From Zymoseptoria tritici IPO323 (Eukaryota; Ascomycota; Dothideomycetes; Mycosphaerellales; Mycosphaerellaceae), in assembly GCF_000219625.1 (NCBI RefSeq), contig NC_018211.1:1798001-1862000 (forward strand): a DNA stretch of 64,000 bases, written 5' to 3'. The notes beneath the pieces are model-generated. The model made no database searches. It saw nothing but the letters and a program-made list of their open reading frames with translations, and was not told the origin of the DNA. Below, piece by piece: positions 1-13,111 of the stretch. A program made the translations under genes and the position numbers. Positions within the stretch are counted from its first letter, which is position 1; every line of letters begins with the position of its first letter.

Positions 1-1286
1 CCGCCGCGGACGGAGTAAGCAGACGCCTAGACCTAGAAGATAGGGACTACTCGGGACGGTAGATTAATAAAAGCGACAGTGCTCCTATATTAGACACTCT
101 TCGGCACTAACTAGGTCTGTCCGAGGGAATAACGGCCGAATCTAGCCCCGTTCGGTCTATAATAGTAGTTATAACCTACTATCTACAGCTCGCTAGGACC
201 TACTATAGTAAAACGTACATAATAGCGAGTACTCTAATAGAAGAATTATTAGACTCCCCGCTAATTAATATAATACGCGAAAGCCTAAAACATAACCCTA
301 TAGCATCGATAGTCGAACTAGCTATAAATAACCCGGATCCGCCGGAATAGACCTAAAGGTAGGCTATATAAGGCGAATTCCTCTTTTACGAACGGAAACT
401 ATACGTGCCTACGGGCCTAGTACGCCTAGTAGCGCTCCGCTAGTGCTATAACGATCCCCTAGCTAGCTACTTTAGTTTTAAACGGACCTTAGAGCTGTTA
501 TAATAGTCGTTCTACTAGCTAGATATAAGAAAATACGTTAAGGACTATATAAATAGCTACTAGACATACGATAGGGCGAAGCTACAGCGACATAGCCTAT
601 ATAGAGAACTCTATATAGAAACTCTACTAAACGGGCCCTAGGAGGACCTAACATTAGATTTTATTACTAATCTGCCCCTAAGTACGTTTATAGGGTATAT
701 ATACGACTTAATCCTCGTCGTTATAGATAGGTAGTCTAAAATAGCCTACTACATTCCCGTATAGAAAGATATTAATGCTAAAACCCTCGTAGAGGTCTTC
801 CTAAGAGAAATCTTCTGCCTTTACGGAACTCCTAAGTTAATTACGTCCGACAGAGGACTAATCCTTATATCTAAGTTCTAGAGCACGCTTTGCTACTACC
901 TTAGGGTCCGAAGGGGCCTAAGTACTATATATTACCCCTAAACGGACGGCTAGACGGAGCGTTAGAACTAAACGCTAGAGCAATACCTACGAGTATACTA
1001 CAACTACGAACAGGACGACTAGGTACAGATGCTGTCGGTAGCTAAATTCTCTTACAACAATAGCGTTTATGCGACAACAGGGGTAACACTATTCTAAGTA
1101 TATAACGTTCGCGATCTAATTGCCGCTAGATAGCCCGACCTACCCTAATTAGAGGGCAAAGCTCCTAGTGCGGCGGAAATAGCGTATAGAGTAATCGGCC
1201 TATAGAAAACGCTATATAAAAGACTAGCTACGTTATAGAAGAGATACGTACGATACTACAATACTCGCAAAACTACGAAAACATAT
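1..1286 (+). pseudogene. Gypsy element A, pol (RNase H end and integrase), left part
   Basis: This is the tail of a Ty3/Gypsy polyprotein that enters from outside the window. Reading through RIP-made stops, the start matches the end of the RNase H region of element C. An integrase core follows, with recognisable blocks around LDFITNLP, the aspartate in VVIDR, and ITSDRG, then a YNNS-containing block near 1050. TAG and TAA codons replace expected Gln and Trp codons throughout, so it cannot be translated. The frame stops at 1286 where element B has inserted and resumes at 15,911. The family assignment is firm; the left end lies outside the window. Confidence 0.85.
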
Positions 1287-1615
1287 TATAAGGACACCCT
1301 TACGATAACGTCTCCTACCTGTCCTAACCTGGACTATCCTAGCACTACAGATTACCGGTGCTATCTTATCTAGCCTAGACTAGGACATCCTATAGAGGGA
1401 CGAACCTTATAGGCGTACGACGGCCCCCGAGCGGACGTTAGACTACGACCGGTGCCTAGTCTAGGCGGAGGGACGTATTTAGCAATACGAAGGGCGGGTA
1501 TATAGCCTCGGGGGACGCTCTCGTCTATTCCCTTCCTTATCGAATCGACTTGTTATATTCTATAAACATTTGTTTTCGGTATAAGCCTACATTCCCTCTT
1601 AAGGTGTTTCTAACA
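1287..1615 (+). repeat. 5' LTR of Gypsy element B
   Basis: It is 329 bp and matches 15,577-15,905 almost base for base. It starts TATAAGGACACC where the right copy starts TGTAAGGACACC, and ends CTAACA. The differences between the copies that I can see are mainly C/T and G/A, as RIP would give. The duplication CATAT abuts its left edge. Confidence 0.9.
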
Positions 1616-1639
1616 TTCGATTCGATTAAAAACAACCGT

Positions 1640-2850
1640 ACAACTATACCGAAAACTACCGATATAGCTCTAAAGGTTACCCGTCGTTAGGACGATTCCC
1701 TTCCTAATACCTCCGCCCGATAATAGGCGAGCGCTTCCTCTACGGAGCTATTAGCTACGCCTACTAGTTAGCTATAGGACGTCGACCTTCTTAACTAGCC
1801 TAGATCAGGAGAGACCGTAGAAGAAAGGGCTACCCGGGAGTACGACAACGAAGTCGCCCGCGCTACCTTCGAGTTCTTAACCCTTTAGTAGAAGATTAAG
1901 GAACTCCGTACTAAACTAGACTATCCTACGCTAGAAGGGAACCTAAGGACGGCTACCCTCCGCTATCTTTTCTCCGAACCTAACTAGTATACTAAGACAA
2001 GGGATAACCTCCCTAAGTTAAAGGAGCTACTAGTCTTCGAGGGCAAGTCGCGTACGAGCTACGACGACTAGGTCCGAGCCCTTAAAAGAGCCTTTAGACG
2101 ATACGAAGGATTCGCCGAACGGGAAGACCGCAAGGTCGACTTTGCTACTAACTATATAGGAAAGCTCTAGTAAGACTACTAAGAACGCTACGTCGACGGC
2201 CTTAACGACTATTCTAAGCTAACCTAGTCTATAATAAAGGAGGTTATACTTAACTTAATAAGTATAGAGACCGAACAGCGCGAGAAGGCCTACGAGAAGC
2301 TAAAAAAGGTTACCCTAGGTAACCGCACGCCGGAAGAACTCCTTAAGGAGCTAAAGACACTCTAGAAGGAGCTCGATAAAAGGCACGATAGCAAGAAGAT
2401 CCTTAGGTTCTATAGCGCCCTTTAATAGACCCTTCGTAACCGCCTCTCGAACTACCCTACTATCCTACTAAACCTAGTAGACGCCGAGGAGAGGGCTAAA
2501 AAGGCCTACCGTACTAACGAGGGCTCTAAATAAGAGGCTCGTAAGAGGTAGGCTACTAAAAGGACCGCTAAGTAGGCGAAGAAGCGCCCTAGCGACGGCT
2601 CTACTACTCCGGACGGTAAGAAGGTAAGGACTAGCAATAGCGAATAGAACCCGAAGGCCCCCTCTAAGGCTACGTACTACGGATACTAATAGGTCGGGCA
2701 TATCCGCCGCGACTATACTAACTAGTACCTATAGAAGGATTCGGGGAAAGAGACGCCCCCTAAGTAGACGCTATTGCTTAGGTAGGCTAAGTCCTCTATA
2801 ATAAGGATTAGCGGCGCTCGGCTAAGCTAGGAAAGCGCCGCGCCTAGTAA
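1640..2850 (+). pseudogene. Gypsy element B gag
   Basis: Degenerate gag of element B. The long helical capsid-like part (around 1840-2500) is charged and matches the corresponding part of element C gag. Near 2665-2715 a zinc-knuckle remnant reads YYGY..VGHIRRDY, the CCHC motif with cysteines changed to tyrosine by RIP (TGC to TAC). Many TAG stops stand where Gln or Trp are expected. The start codon is not visible because ATG has become ATA across this region. The gag to protease boundary is approximate. Confidence 0.75.
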
Positions 2851-3520
2851 GGGCGCCTAATTAGCGTCGAGTTAACGCTAAACGGCCTAGGGGAGTCTAG
2901 AAAGGTCCGGGGCCTAATTAATAGCGGCGCCTAGGACAACTTCTACGATTTTATACTAGCAAAGGAAATAGGGTAGACAGTTTCCGAGCTATCTACCTAG
3001 ATAAAGTACCTAACTCTAAATAGCTAAAGCCTATAGGTCTTTAGAGAAACGAGAAACTCTTATAAGGCTGTAGACACCTCTAGTAAGGCGTAGGGGTGCG
3101 TAGATACGTTTAAGGTAGGACGTATCTACGGTTTCGAAGTCGTACTCGGCATACCCTAGCTCGAGAAGTATAACCTAGGTATTAACTTCGCTCTAAAGAA
3201 GGTCTTCTAGAGGTAGAAACCTCGAAAGCGTTAAGCGATAGCGGTAGTGTCCCCGGATAGGTTCTACCGGGAGTGTCTTAGTAAAGTCGAGGTAGCTCTT
3301 TACGTTATATCGATCTAAGAGGTCGAGGACGGACTCGAACTAGACTAGAATAGTGTCCGAACGGCGTACTCTAACTTCTCTAACGTCTTTTCGGAGGAGT
3401 TAGCTAGCGAGTTAGCACCGCATAGACCGTACGATCTTAGGATCGACCTAGTTAAAGGAGCAAAGGTCCTATTTAGCTCTATATACGCTCTATTAGAGGT
3501 AGAGATAGATACGATGCGCA
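2850..3520 (+). pseudogene. Gypsy element B pol, protease part before the element C insertion
   Basis: This stretch continues the frame of element B after gag and resembles 5150-5830 of element C. A retropepsin-like block is recognisable around 2905-2960, where a D-S-G type motif reads as SGA or SAA. The frame is cut at 3520 by element C (TSD GCGCA, 3516-3520) and continues into reverse transcriptase at 10,477. RIP stops are frequent. Confidence 0.6.
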
Positions 3521-3898
3521 TGTGAGGATCCCCTCACGTGAGTGCAGTCTGGCCTCATCTCCCCTAAGCTGGGCTAACCTAGTTTCGAAGAACACAACAA
3601 CGAGCTATCCTAGTTACGAAGAGCGCAACAGCGTACGGATTAAGGCAGTCCGATCTAGCTTGCCTCTTAATACCTAACGATAAGGATCGAAGGGCTACGA
3701 AGGGACAGACGATCCCGCTTATAACGAGAGAAGTAAAGGATAGGGGAATAGAACCTAGTAGTAGCTGTGTATATAGCGAAGGAGGCTCTCCTCCTCTATT
3801 CCCTCCTTTAACGAATCGAGTCGTTACATTCTAAAACCTATTGTTCGATACTTCCCTACTTTAGTCTTTCCCTGCCTTATTACGAGGCAATCCTAATA
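3521..3898 (+). repeat. 5' LTR of Gypsy element C
   Basis: It starts TGTGAGGATCCCC and ends CCTAATA; the partner copy starts TGTAAGGATCCCC and ends CCTAACA. The mismatches I see are transitions, consistent with RIP after insertion. Confidence 0.9.
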
Positions 3899-3924
3899 CG
3901 CGATTCGTTTAAACTTACGTACTA

Positions 3925-5160
3925 CGGTATCGAACCCCTAATCGACATAGCACCTAAGGCCACTCGCAGACGCGAGGAATCTCCTTCCGACACCTCCGCT
4001 CGCTAGCAGGGTGCTACACTAGCCGCTAAGTCCGACGCGGACGCCGCCGCCCGCTAGCTAAGCGCTACCTCTATCGCGGAAACCGTGGACGATGCCGGAA
4101 CGACCTAGGAAGGCACCGACTCGACTACTTAGGCTAACCTAGTTTAAGGGGACGTACTAACCCGTAAGAAACGGAACTAGGAAGCCCGGGCGGAATACGA
4201 ATTCCTCGAACTCTAGCAAAAGATTAAGGAACTCCGGAGCGAACTAGCCTTATATAGCCTAATTACCCTAAGAAGGGAGAAACTTGCTAAACTCTTCGCA
4301 GAAACGGACTATTTCGACAAGAATAAGAACAGCCTCCCTAAGTCTAAGGAACTACTTGTATTCGAAGGGAAGACCTATACTAATTACGAAGACTAGCTCC
4401 GCGCGGTAGAACGTAACTTCCGTAGACACTATAGATTCTCTAACCGGGAGGACCGAAAGGTCGACTACGCCGCCGACTATATAGGCAAGCTCTAACAAGA
4501 CTACTAGGAGCGCTACGTAGATTAGCTCGACAGCTAGACTACGCTAACCTAGACTATAATAAAGGGAGTTATGCTTAACTCTATAGGGACAGAGGCGGAA
4601 CGCCGCGAGAAGGCCTACGAACAATTGCGGAAGGCCTCCCTCGGAGACTATACCCCCGACTAGCTCCTCGAAGAGCTAAAGATCCTTTAGAAGGAGTTAG
4701 AAGAAGAGAACGAGGAGCGCAAGATCTTTAACTTTAAGGCCTCCTTACTATGGAACTCCCGCTCCCGCCTCTCTAACTACCCGGCTCCGGCTACTACGCT
4801 TATTAAGGCCTAAGAGAGGGTTAACAAAACCTATAGGATTATCGAGGGTTAGAAGCAGGAGTTAAGGGACAACCCGGGCCGTAGAAGAGGCAAGGGCAAC
4901 TAAAAGAGACGCAGAAGTAACAGTGTCGACGACTAGGACTCTAAGAAGTCTAAGCCGGAGGACGGATCGGACTAGAGGGGCCTATCTAAGGCTACTTACT
5001 ACGGTTACTGCTAGGTCGGGCACATTAAGCGCGATTACCCTAACCCTTCCTTCTAGAAGGACTCGGAAAAAGAGGCGCCCCCTAAGTAGACGCTACTGCC
5101 TTAGTAGGCTAGGTTCTCTATACTAAGGAGCAGCGTAGGATAGCGGAGCCGGGTCGGCGC
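3925..5160 (+). pseudogene. Gypsy element C gag
   Basis: Degenerate gag. After an Ala/Thr-rich N-terminal part comes a charged, helical capsid-like region (about 4150-4700) with a clear block around ELLVFEGK and NREDRKVDYAADYIGKL. A zinc-knuckle remnant lies near 4990-5040 (YYGYC..VGHIKRDY). Most stops are TAG in place of Gln or Trp. It lines up along its length with the gag of element B. Gag packages the element RNA into cytoplasmic particles. Confidence 0.8.
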
Positions 5161-8100
5161 CGTTATAAGCATAGGCGCCTTATCGAAGTCACGCTAACCT
5201 TAAATAGTCTAGGGAGGACTAGAACGGTCGCGGGACTAATCGACAGCGGCGCGCAGGATAACTTCTATAACTCCTTATTAGCAAAGGACATAGACTAGGT
5301 TATCTAGGAGCCGCCCGCTAGGGTCGCGTACAAGACGCTAAACGGGCAAAGCCTTTAGGTCCTTAGCGAAACGCGGAGCTTATATAAGGCCCGGGACGAC
5401 TTAGGACGAATGTACGGATGCGTCGACACCTTTAGAGTAGGGCGCATCTATAGCTATAAGGTCGTCTTAGGGATGCCTTAGCTCGAGAAATACAATCCAA
5501 ATGTAGATTTCACCCTAAAAAGGGTTAACTAGAGAACGAAGCCCCGAAAACGACAGGCGATAGCCGTCGTTAGGCTAGAGAGGTTCTACAGGGAGTGCCT
5601 TAGCGAAGTAAACGCGGCACTTTATGTTATAACGATCTAGGACGCGTCGGAAGAAGCTAGTCCGGGTTAGGGGGGCGTTCCGAGCGCCTACTCTAACTTC
5701 GCGGATGTCTTCTCGGAGGAACTCGTAGGCGAGTTAGCTCCCTACGGTCTATATAATCTAAAGATCGAGCTAGTAGAAGGAGGAAAGGTCCCCTTTAGTC
5801 TAATGTATACCCTATCCGAGGCAGAGATAGAGGCTATACGGACCTAGCTACCCGAACACCTAAAGAACGGGTTTATCAGGCGGTCGACGTCGTCGGCTAG
5901 TGCTCTAGTCCTCTTCGCACAGAAGAAGGATAGTACCCTCCGCCTATATGTCGACTACCGCGGTCTAAACGCGGTAACAGTTAAGAACAGGGGGGGTCTA
6001 CCTCTTATTAGCGAGTCCCTCGACTAGCTAGCCGGTGCTAGGTACTTTACTAAGGTCGACCTGCGCTATACGTACTATCGGGTGCGTATTAGGGAAGGCG
6101 ACGAGTAGAAGACGGCATTCCGGACTAGGTACGGCTATTTTGAATATATAGTAATGCTATTCGGGCTTTGCAATGCCCCGGCAGTGTTCCAGAACTTTAT
6201 TAATAGCGTCCTAGTGGGACTAGTTAATGTCTTCTGCGTTATATACCTTAACGACATCCTAATTTACTCTAGAACGCTTAAAGAGTACGAGGATTATGTC
6301 CGGCAGGTCTTAGAACGGCTACGACGGCACAAGCTGTACGCTAACCTGGCTAAATGCGAGTTCTACAAAAGCTAGGTCGAATACCTAGGCTACGTAGTTA
6401 CCCAGGATAGGCTGCGGATCGACCTAGAACGCATTAAATCGGTCTAGGAGTAGCTAGTCCCTGCGTCTATCTACAATATAAGGGTCTTTATTAGTTTTGC
6501 TAACTACTACCGACGCTTTATTAAGGGCTTCTCGCAGCTAGCGGCCGCCCTAAACCGCTACACTAAAGGCAAGAAGGCGGCGAACTAGCGCCGAAGAGAG
6601 CGTGCTTATCTCGAATTAGACGATAGGGCGATCTAGTCCTTCTATAAGCTACGCCGCAAGTTCGCAGAAGAGCCCGTTCTGCGCTACTATAACCTAGAGC
6701 TCCCCTGTTAGGTAGAGACTAACGCATCGGGGGAAGTAATATTAGGCATCCTATCCTAGCCTTATAACGAGGGGGGCAAACTGTAGTAGTTCCCGGTCGC
6801 CTACTTCTTAAGGAAGATAATTGCGGCAGAAAGGAACTACGGAACAGAAGATAGCGAGCTCCTCGCTGTAGTAGACTCCTTTAAACACTTTAGGCACTAC
6901 CTCGAAGGCGCCTGCTACTAAGTAGAGTTGCTAACCGACTATGCGAACCTTTAGACCCTTATAACGACGAAGACCCTCTCGAGGAGGCAAGTTAGATAGG
7001 CTAAATAGCTGTCGTAGATCGATTTTAGGACTACGTATAGGCCGGGTAAGGCGAATAGCGCCGCCGACGCACTTAGCAGGAGACTAGACCTTACTAAGGA
7101 GTCGCATTCGGGCTAATAGGCTACCGAGGAGGAAGCAGACGCTAGCGTCCGCCTCTTCCGAAAGGTATTTGTACCGCCGACAGGGCAGGATAGCCTAGTC
7201 CGGTACGTCGGGGCAGCGGTAAGGACCCCGAACCTTCTAGAGCGGCTTAAGAAAGCCCTTAGTAAGGACCCTACCTATAAGAGGATAGTCTAGGAGAAGG
7301 CTGTCGCCGAGCCTGCCTTCTAGGCGGAGAGGTAGTCCCTAGAAGAGGGCGTTACGTACATAAATAGTAAGGCATACGTGCTAGAAGGCGCTATAAGGCT
7401 CTAGCTACTCTAGGAATGCTACGACGACCCCCTCTCCGGACATTTTAGCTTTATAAGGACCCTAGAGTTGCTTTAGCGTAGTTTCTACTAGCCTAGGATG
7501 CGGAAGTATATTAAGGAGTTCGTAAGGACTTGCTAGGCATGCGAAAGAGCGAAGCTACGAAGGCACAAACCGTACGGCCTACTACACCCCGAACCCCCTT
7601 CGCTAACTCCCTAGGCCGATATTACGCTGGATTTTATTACTAACCTCCCGCCGAGCAAGTTCCTAAGCTAGTCTTACGACTGCATACTAGTAGTAGTAGA
7701 CCGCTATACTAAGATAGTCTATTACGTGCTATGCCGGAAAACGATTACGTTAGCTAACCTCGCTAAACTTATAATAAGAGAGGTTGTCCGCCTCTATAGC
7801 TAGCCGGCTACGATTACGTCCGACCGCGGGCTAATCCTTACCTCTAAATTCTAGAGCACCTTCTGCTACTACCTTGGGGTACGCTAGAAGCTGAGTACGG
7901 CGTTCTATCCGTAGACGGATAGTTAGACGGAAAGGTAGAACTAGACACTAGAGTAGTATTTACAAACGTACTATAACTATAAGTAGGATAACTAGGCCTC
8001 TCTGCTGTCGACAGCGGAATTCGCCTATAATAATAGTATATATACGGCAACCGGGCTAACGCCGTTCCAAGCATACACAACGAGGGACCTACGAAGGTCC

Positions 8101-8703
8101 TACTAGCCTAGAATGCGCTAGAAAGATAGCGAGGCGCTAAAGGCTATCTAACTCGCGGAGTAGATAATTACTAACCAGAAGAAGATGCGCGAAAGACTAG
8201 CTAAGACGAAGAAACAGATAGCTAAGTAGGCGAACAAGCATAGGAAGGACGTCTCCTTTAACGTAGGTAACGAAGTCTACCTAAACACGAAGAACATTAA
8301 GTCTATACGGCCGTTACCTAAGCTCGACTATAAGTACATCGGACTATATAAGGTTAAGGTAATAGTTAACTATGTAATATATATACTCGACCTCCCTAGC
8401 TCGCTAAGCATCTACCCTACCTTCTACGTCTCGCTCCTTAAGAAGTCTATCCCGGACTACTCTGGCCGCAAATAGGATAAAATAAAGCGGTACGACGTAG
8501 GGGATAGGGACGAATAGGAGGTAGAAGACATCTTAGATAAAAAAGAGGACAACCTGCACAACTTTAGTTACCTAATTAAGTAGAAGGGCTTCGGGGAGTA
8601 CAAGAACTCCTAGGAGCCTAAATACAATATAAGCCCGGCGGCAATAAGAGCATTCCGCCGCAAGATAGGCCAGAAGGAGCTAAAAAGGCATAGGAAGATA
8701 TAA
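5160..8703 (+). pseudogene. Gypsy element C pol: protease, RT, RNase H, integrase, chromodomain
   Basis: A nearly continuous pol frame broken by RIP stops. Reverse transcriptase is clear from 5860 ([13 protein letters not shown], then FGLCNAPAVFQ at 6160); the catalytic box near 6240 reads YLND, a D-to-N change of the usual YLDD. RNase H follows (about 6700-7080), then a zinc-binding and integrase core (7400-8100; LDFITNLPPS, VVVDRYTK, ITSDRG) and a chromodomain at 8510-8660 (SYLIK.KGFGEYKNS.EP). The frame ends at a stop near 8702. It would convert element RNA to DNA and insert it in chromatin, but this copy is dead. Confidence 0.88.
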
Positions 8704-8859
8704 GAAAAATCCCGAGGATTTCTAAGGGACTTAGACAAAATTATTTGAATTTGAAAATTCGAAGGGCGGAATCGGCTTTATTCTAGTCTAATCTAGTCTA
8801 AGTTAACTAACTCTGCGCTATTTAACAACTATCTAGGCCCCGCTATAGTCTTAATATGC

Positions 8860-9819
8860 TATGTCGACGTTATCTATTATACCCCTAGTCCCGGAAGACC
8901 TACGCCCGCTATTCTAGTCTAGAATAGCTTAATTAAAGTCGGAGTCGCTCTAGTTCGGGTCCTCTACCTTACTACGGTCCTTAGCGGTTATCGGAAAGAC
9001 TATCTTGCGCAACTGTCCCTTCTTTAGAGCCTAGTCGCTTATAACAATGTAGTTAAACGCCTCTAAGGCAGTGCTAACCGCGATTAGGCGATCCTCGGCC
9101 TCCTTAGTACGCTTACGGTCCGACTTGCGGCCGCGTACGTCTATTAAGCGGCGCTTCTTACTAGGGGTGCTACTAGACTGCTACAAAGAATATTAGTAAG
9201 GGCTAGATTAAGCTAGGGATAGTATATACAGCCTTCGCTAAGATCGCACTAGCCGAGCGGTCCCTCTTAGGCACCTTCTGTCTAGTATCCTCCTAGGTAG
9301 TAGTGCTAGGGTACTAGGAGAGACCGTCCTCGCTACGGAAACTGCTATCTAACTTCCTGTTTAACTATCCTAATTAGCTGCTAGTCCAGAACATACTAGA
9401 AAGGGACACTTACGCCTCTACAGAGCCTGTAAAACACAGGACACGATCTAGCAAGTCTTCCTTCTTAGCCTTAGACTAGGTAGCGCGGCCGTAGACGGTG
9501 TCGATGTCCTGCTTAATAGCTTTCTAGGCGGGCTCCTGGTCGACTAGCATCTAAGTAGGACAGTTAGCGACAGAACACGCTAGAATTAACTAAACCGACC
9601 TACCTAAAGACAATCCGCATTCTTGCTAGTTAGGCATCCGGAACACTTAGCTAGGATGTTGCTAGGTAGGGGCTTCTCTGCCGCAATCTAGCAGATCTTA
9701 GACAGGTCCTAGCCCTCCTTAACGCTAGAGAGGCATAACGAGCACGGATTCTCGTTCTACCTGCTAGCTTGGACTTTCTTATAGTACTTGTCGCGAAGAT
9801 AGTAGAGTGCGCCGGACAT
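8860..9819 (-). pseudogene. Antisense accessory ORF of Gypsy element C, cysteine-rich
   Basis: An ORF on the strand opposite gag-pol, between pol and the 3' LTR. An ATG survives at 9819 (MSGALYYLRDKYYKKV). Reading through RIP stops gives about 320 codons. Near the start is NPCSLCLSSVKEG, then AKCSGCLTSKNADC, a cysteine pattern that looks metal-binding; a basic patch (SKKRRLIDVRG) and an acidic end follow. The same protein, divergent, sits at the same place in elements B and A, which argues it was translated and selected. I do not recognise a named domain and assign no function; a nucleic-acid-binding or regulatory role is only a guess. Confidence 0.65.
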
Positions 9820-10098
9820 TGTGCTAGTCTAGTCGCAATGTTAGCTAATCTAGCGCTAATCTAGACCGTTCTAGAGCTAGCTGCTAGTACTTACTTTTAG
9901 TAGGTGTTTGTAAGAAGAGAAGAATTCGAGGGCGAGAAAGAGTGGTATATACGCGAGGGACCTACTTTTATTTCCTAATCGGGATACCGAGCAGCTGGCC
10001 TAGCAACGTTAGCAGTTGGTAAATTAAACCTACAGCTAAACGCTACTAAAGATTCGCGTACGTAACTAAGGTTAGTTGCACCGGGGGGAGGGGGGCAA

Positions 10099-10476
10099 TG
10101 TAAGGATCCCCTTACGTAAGCGCAGTCTGGCCTTATCTCCCCTAAGCTGGGCTAACCTAGTTTCGAAGAACACAACAACGAGCTATCCTAGTTACGAAGA
10201 GCGTAACAGCGTACGGATTAAGGTAGTCCGATCTAGCTTGCCTCTTAATGCCTAACGATAAGGATCGAAGGGCTACGAAGGGACAGACGATCCCGCTTAT
10301 AACGAGAGAAGTAAAGGATAGGGGAATAGAACCTAGCAGTAGCTGTGTATATAGCGAAGGAGGCTCTCCTCCTCTATTCCCTCCTTTAACGAATCGAGTC
10401 GTTACATTCTAAAACCTATTGTTCGATACTTCCCTACTTCAGTCTTTCCCTGCCTTATTACGAGGCAATCCTAACA
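10099..10476 (+). repeat. 3' LTR of Gypsy element C
   Basis: The 378-bp partner of 3521-3898. It is preceded by a purine-rich tract ending GGGGGCAA and followed by the TSD GCGCA. Confidence 0.92.
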
Positions 10477-13031
10477 GCGCAAGTAGCTCCCTAAACATCT
10501 AAAGAGTAGCTTTATTCGCCGCTCGACATCCTCGGCGGGCGCGCTAATCCTCTTCGCGAGGAAAAAGGATAATATACTCCGCCTCTATATCGACTACCGC
10601 GGCCTAAATACGGTTACGGTAAAGAACAGGGGGGGTCTTCCCCTAATTTCCGAGTTAATAGACTAGCTAGCCGGCGCTAGGTACTTTACGAAGATAGACC
10701 TCCGCTACGCGTACTACCGTGTCCGTATCTAGGAAGGCGACGAGTAGAAGATAGCCTTCCGGACTAGATACGGCTATTTCGAATATACCGTAATGCCCTT
10801 CGGGCTCTACAATACCCCTGCGGTGTTCTAAAACTTTATTAATAGCGTATTAGTAGGGCTAATCGACGTGTCCTACGTCGTTTACCTCGACGACATCCTT
10901 ATATACTCTAAAACGGTAGGGGAGCACGAGGGCTACGTCCGGGAGGTGCTAGAGCGCCTCCGGAAACATAAGTTATACGCTAACTTATCTAAGTACAATT
11001 TCTATAAGGACCGCGTCGACTACCTCGGGTACGTTATTATACGTAATAGGCTAGAGATCGACCTAGAACGGGTTAGATCGGTTTAGGAGTAGCTACTTCC
11101 CTAGTTAATATATAATATTAGGGTCTTTATCGGCTTCGCAAACTACTATAGGCGCTTTATTAAGGGTTTCTTACGCCTCGCTACGGCACTTAACCGCTAT
11201 ACGGAGGGGAAAAAGGTAGTAAATTAACGTAAGAAGGAACGAGCGTACTTAGAGCTCGACGAGTAAGCTATGCTTTCCTTTAACGAATTACGGAAAAGGT
11301 TCTCGGAAGCTCCTATCCTACGCTATTTTAACCTAGAACTACCCTATAGGGTAGAAACCGACGCCTTAGGCGAGGCAATCTCGGGCATCCTAAGCTAACT
11401 ATACGAAGACTACGGCAAAACGTAGTAGTTCCCTATATTATACTTCTTACGAAAGATAATCGCGGTAGAACGGAACTACGTTACGGAAGACGCTAAGCTA
11501 TTAGTAGTCGTAGACTCCTTTACGCACTTTAGATAATACCTAGAAGGAGCTCGATACTAGGTTAAACTACTAACGGATTATACAAACCTACAAACTCTTA
11601 TAACGACTAAGACCTTATCTAGGCGGTAGGTTAGATAGGCCGAGTAGTTATCGCAGATCGACTTTAGGACTATTTATAGACCCGGCAAGGCTAATAGGGC
11701 GGCGGATGTACTAAGTAGAAGGCCCGACCTAACAGACAAGGACTACTCTAGACGGTAGGCTACAGACGAAGAGTCGTCTATAAGCTTACGGCTCTTCTAG
11801 ACGGCATTCTAACCGCATCTAGACTATAATAGATTAGTAAGGCACGTAGGGGTAGTAAAGGACGCCCTAGACCTAAAAACGCGCCTAAAACGCGCCCTCT
11901 TAAAAGATCCGATCTTTAATAGGATTAACGAGGTAAAGGACTAAGCGGAACCTACTTTCTAGGTAGATCGATAGACTAACGAGGATAGAGTCGCGTATAT
12001 AGACGGTAAGGCCTACGTACCTAAAGGAAGTATAAGACTCTAACTGCTCTAAGAATGCTACGACGACCCTATAGTAGGGCACTTCGGCTTCTCTCGAACG
12101 CTCGAACTTCTACAAAGGAGTTTCTACTAGCCTAAAATAAGGAAATACGTTAAGGACTACATACGAACGTATTAAGTATATAGTAGGTTAAAGCTACGGC
12201 GGCACAAACCTTACGGATTATTGTACGCAGAGCTACTATCGCTTACACTATAGGAGGATGTAACGCTAGACTTTATAACGGACCTGCTACCTAGTATGCT
12301 TCTAGGCTAGGCTTACGACTTAATCCTAGTAATCGTAGACAGATGCACTAAAATAGTCTATTATGCGCTATATAAGAAGACGATTACCGTAGTAGAGCTC
12401 GTAGAGGTGTTTATAAGGGAAGTCGTACGACTCTATAGCGCACTAGCTACGATTACGTCGGATCGAGGGCCTATCCTAACCTTAAAATTCTAGAGTACGT
12501 TCTGTTTCTGCCTTAGCATACGCCGAAAACTAAGCATAGCGTTCTACCCTTAAACAGACGGGCAAATAGAGCGCTAAAACCAGACGCTAGAATAGTATCT
12601 TCGCATATACTATAACTATAAACAGGATAACTAGGCCTCCCTACTTTCTACTGCGGAATTCTCGTATAATAATAGCGTACACTCCGTAATAGGGGTTACG
12701 CTATTCTAGGCGTATACTATACGGGACCCTCGACGGTGCTACTAGCCTAGACTACGCTAGAATAGACGAGAAGCCCTATTCGCTGCACAACTTGCGGACC
12801 GCGTTATCTCTAACTAGAAGAAACTACGGGTTAGACTAGCTAAAACAAAGAAGCAAATAGCTAAGTAGGCGAACGAGCATAGGAAGGATATCTCCTTTAA
12901 CGTCGGAGACGAAGTCTACCTTAACATACGTAACATTAGGTTATTAAGACCTTCGGCGAAGCTCGATTACAAATATATTAGACCTTATAAGGTAAAAGCG
13001 GTTATTAACCGCGTCGCATATACGCTCGATC
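10477..13031 (+). pseudogene. Gypsy element B pol: RT, RNase H, integrase, up to the SINE
   Basis: Continuation of the element B polyprotein after element C. Reverse transcriptase is easy to read ([15 protein letters not shown] near 10,585) with an intact YLDD box near 10,885. RNase H follows, with a TLSRR-type end by about 11,740. The integrase core shows LDFITDLLPS near 12,268, VIVDRCTK near 12,330 and ITSDRG near 12,455. The frame then reaches the C-terminal integrase part (FNVGDEVYL near 12,900) and is cut by the SINE inserted after 13,031. Stops are RIP-type. Confidence 0.87.
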
Positions 13032-13111
13032 GGTCGGCGACGAGGAACACCTGTACGTGGTGCCGGCTACGAACCTACGACGACATCGTCGTCGTAGACC
13101 TAAGTTTCCTC
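13032..13111 (+). ncRNA. HDV-like self-cleaving ribozyme, SINE copy 1
   Basis: It has the same layout as the copy at 18,655 with two visible changes. The third base of P1 is T instead of C, which still pairs as a G-U wobble. The J4/2 strand reads CCTAAG instead of GCCAAG. P2 (GAGGAA with TTCCTC), P3 (ACC with GGT) and the P4 hairpin are unchanged. Activity is inferred. Confidence 0.65.

Larger units (their letters stand above)
3521..10476 (+). mobile_element. Gypsy element C, complete, nested in element B
   Basis: LTR retrotransposon of 6956 bp with 378-bp LTRs at 3521-3898 and 10,099-10,476 and a perfect 5-bp target duplication GCGCA at 3516-3520 and 10,477-10,481. A G-rich polypurine tract precedes the right LTR (10,081-10,095). 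The order is gag, pol with chromodomain ending in a stop near 8702, then an ORF on the opposite strand (about 9819 to 8860). It is the innermost and so youngest of the three nested Gypsy elements. Its pol is less interrupted than that of A and B, but RIP stops are still common. Confidence 0.92.
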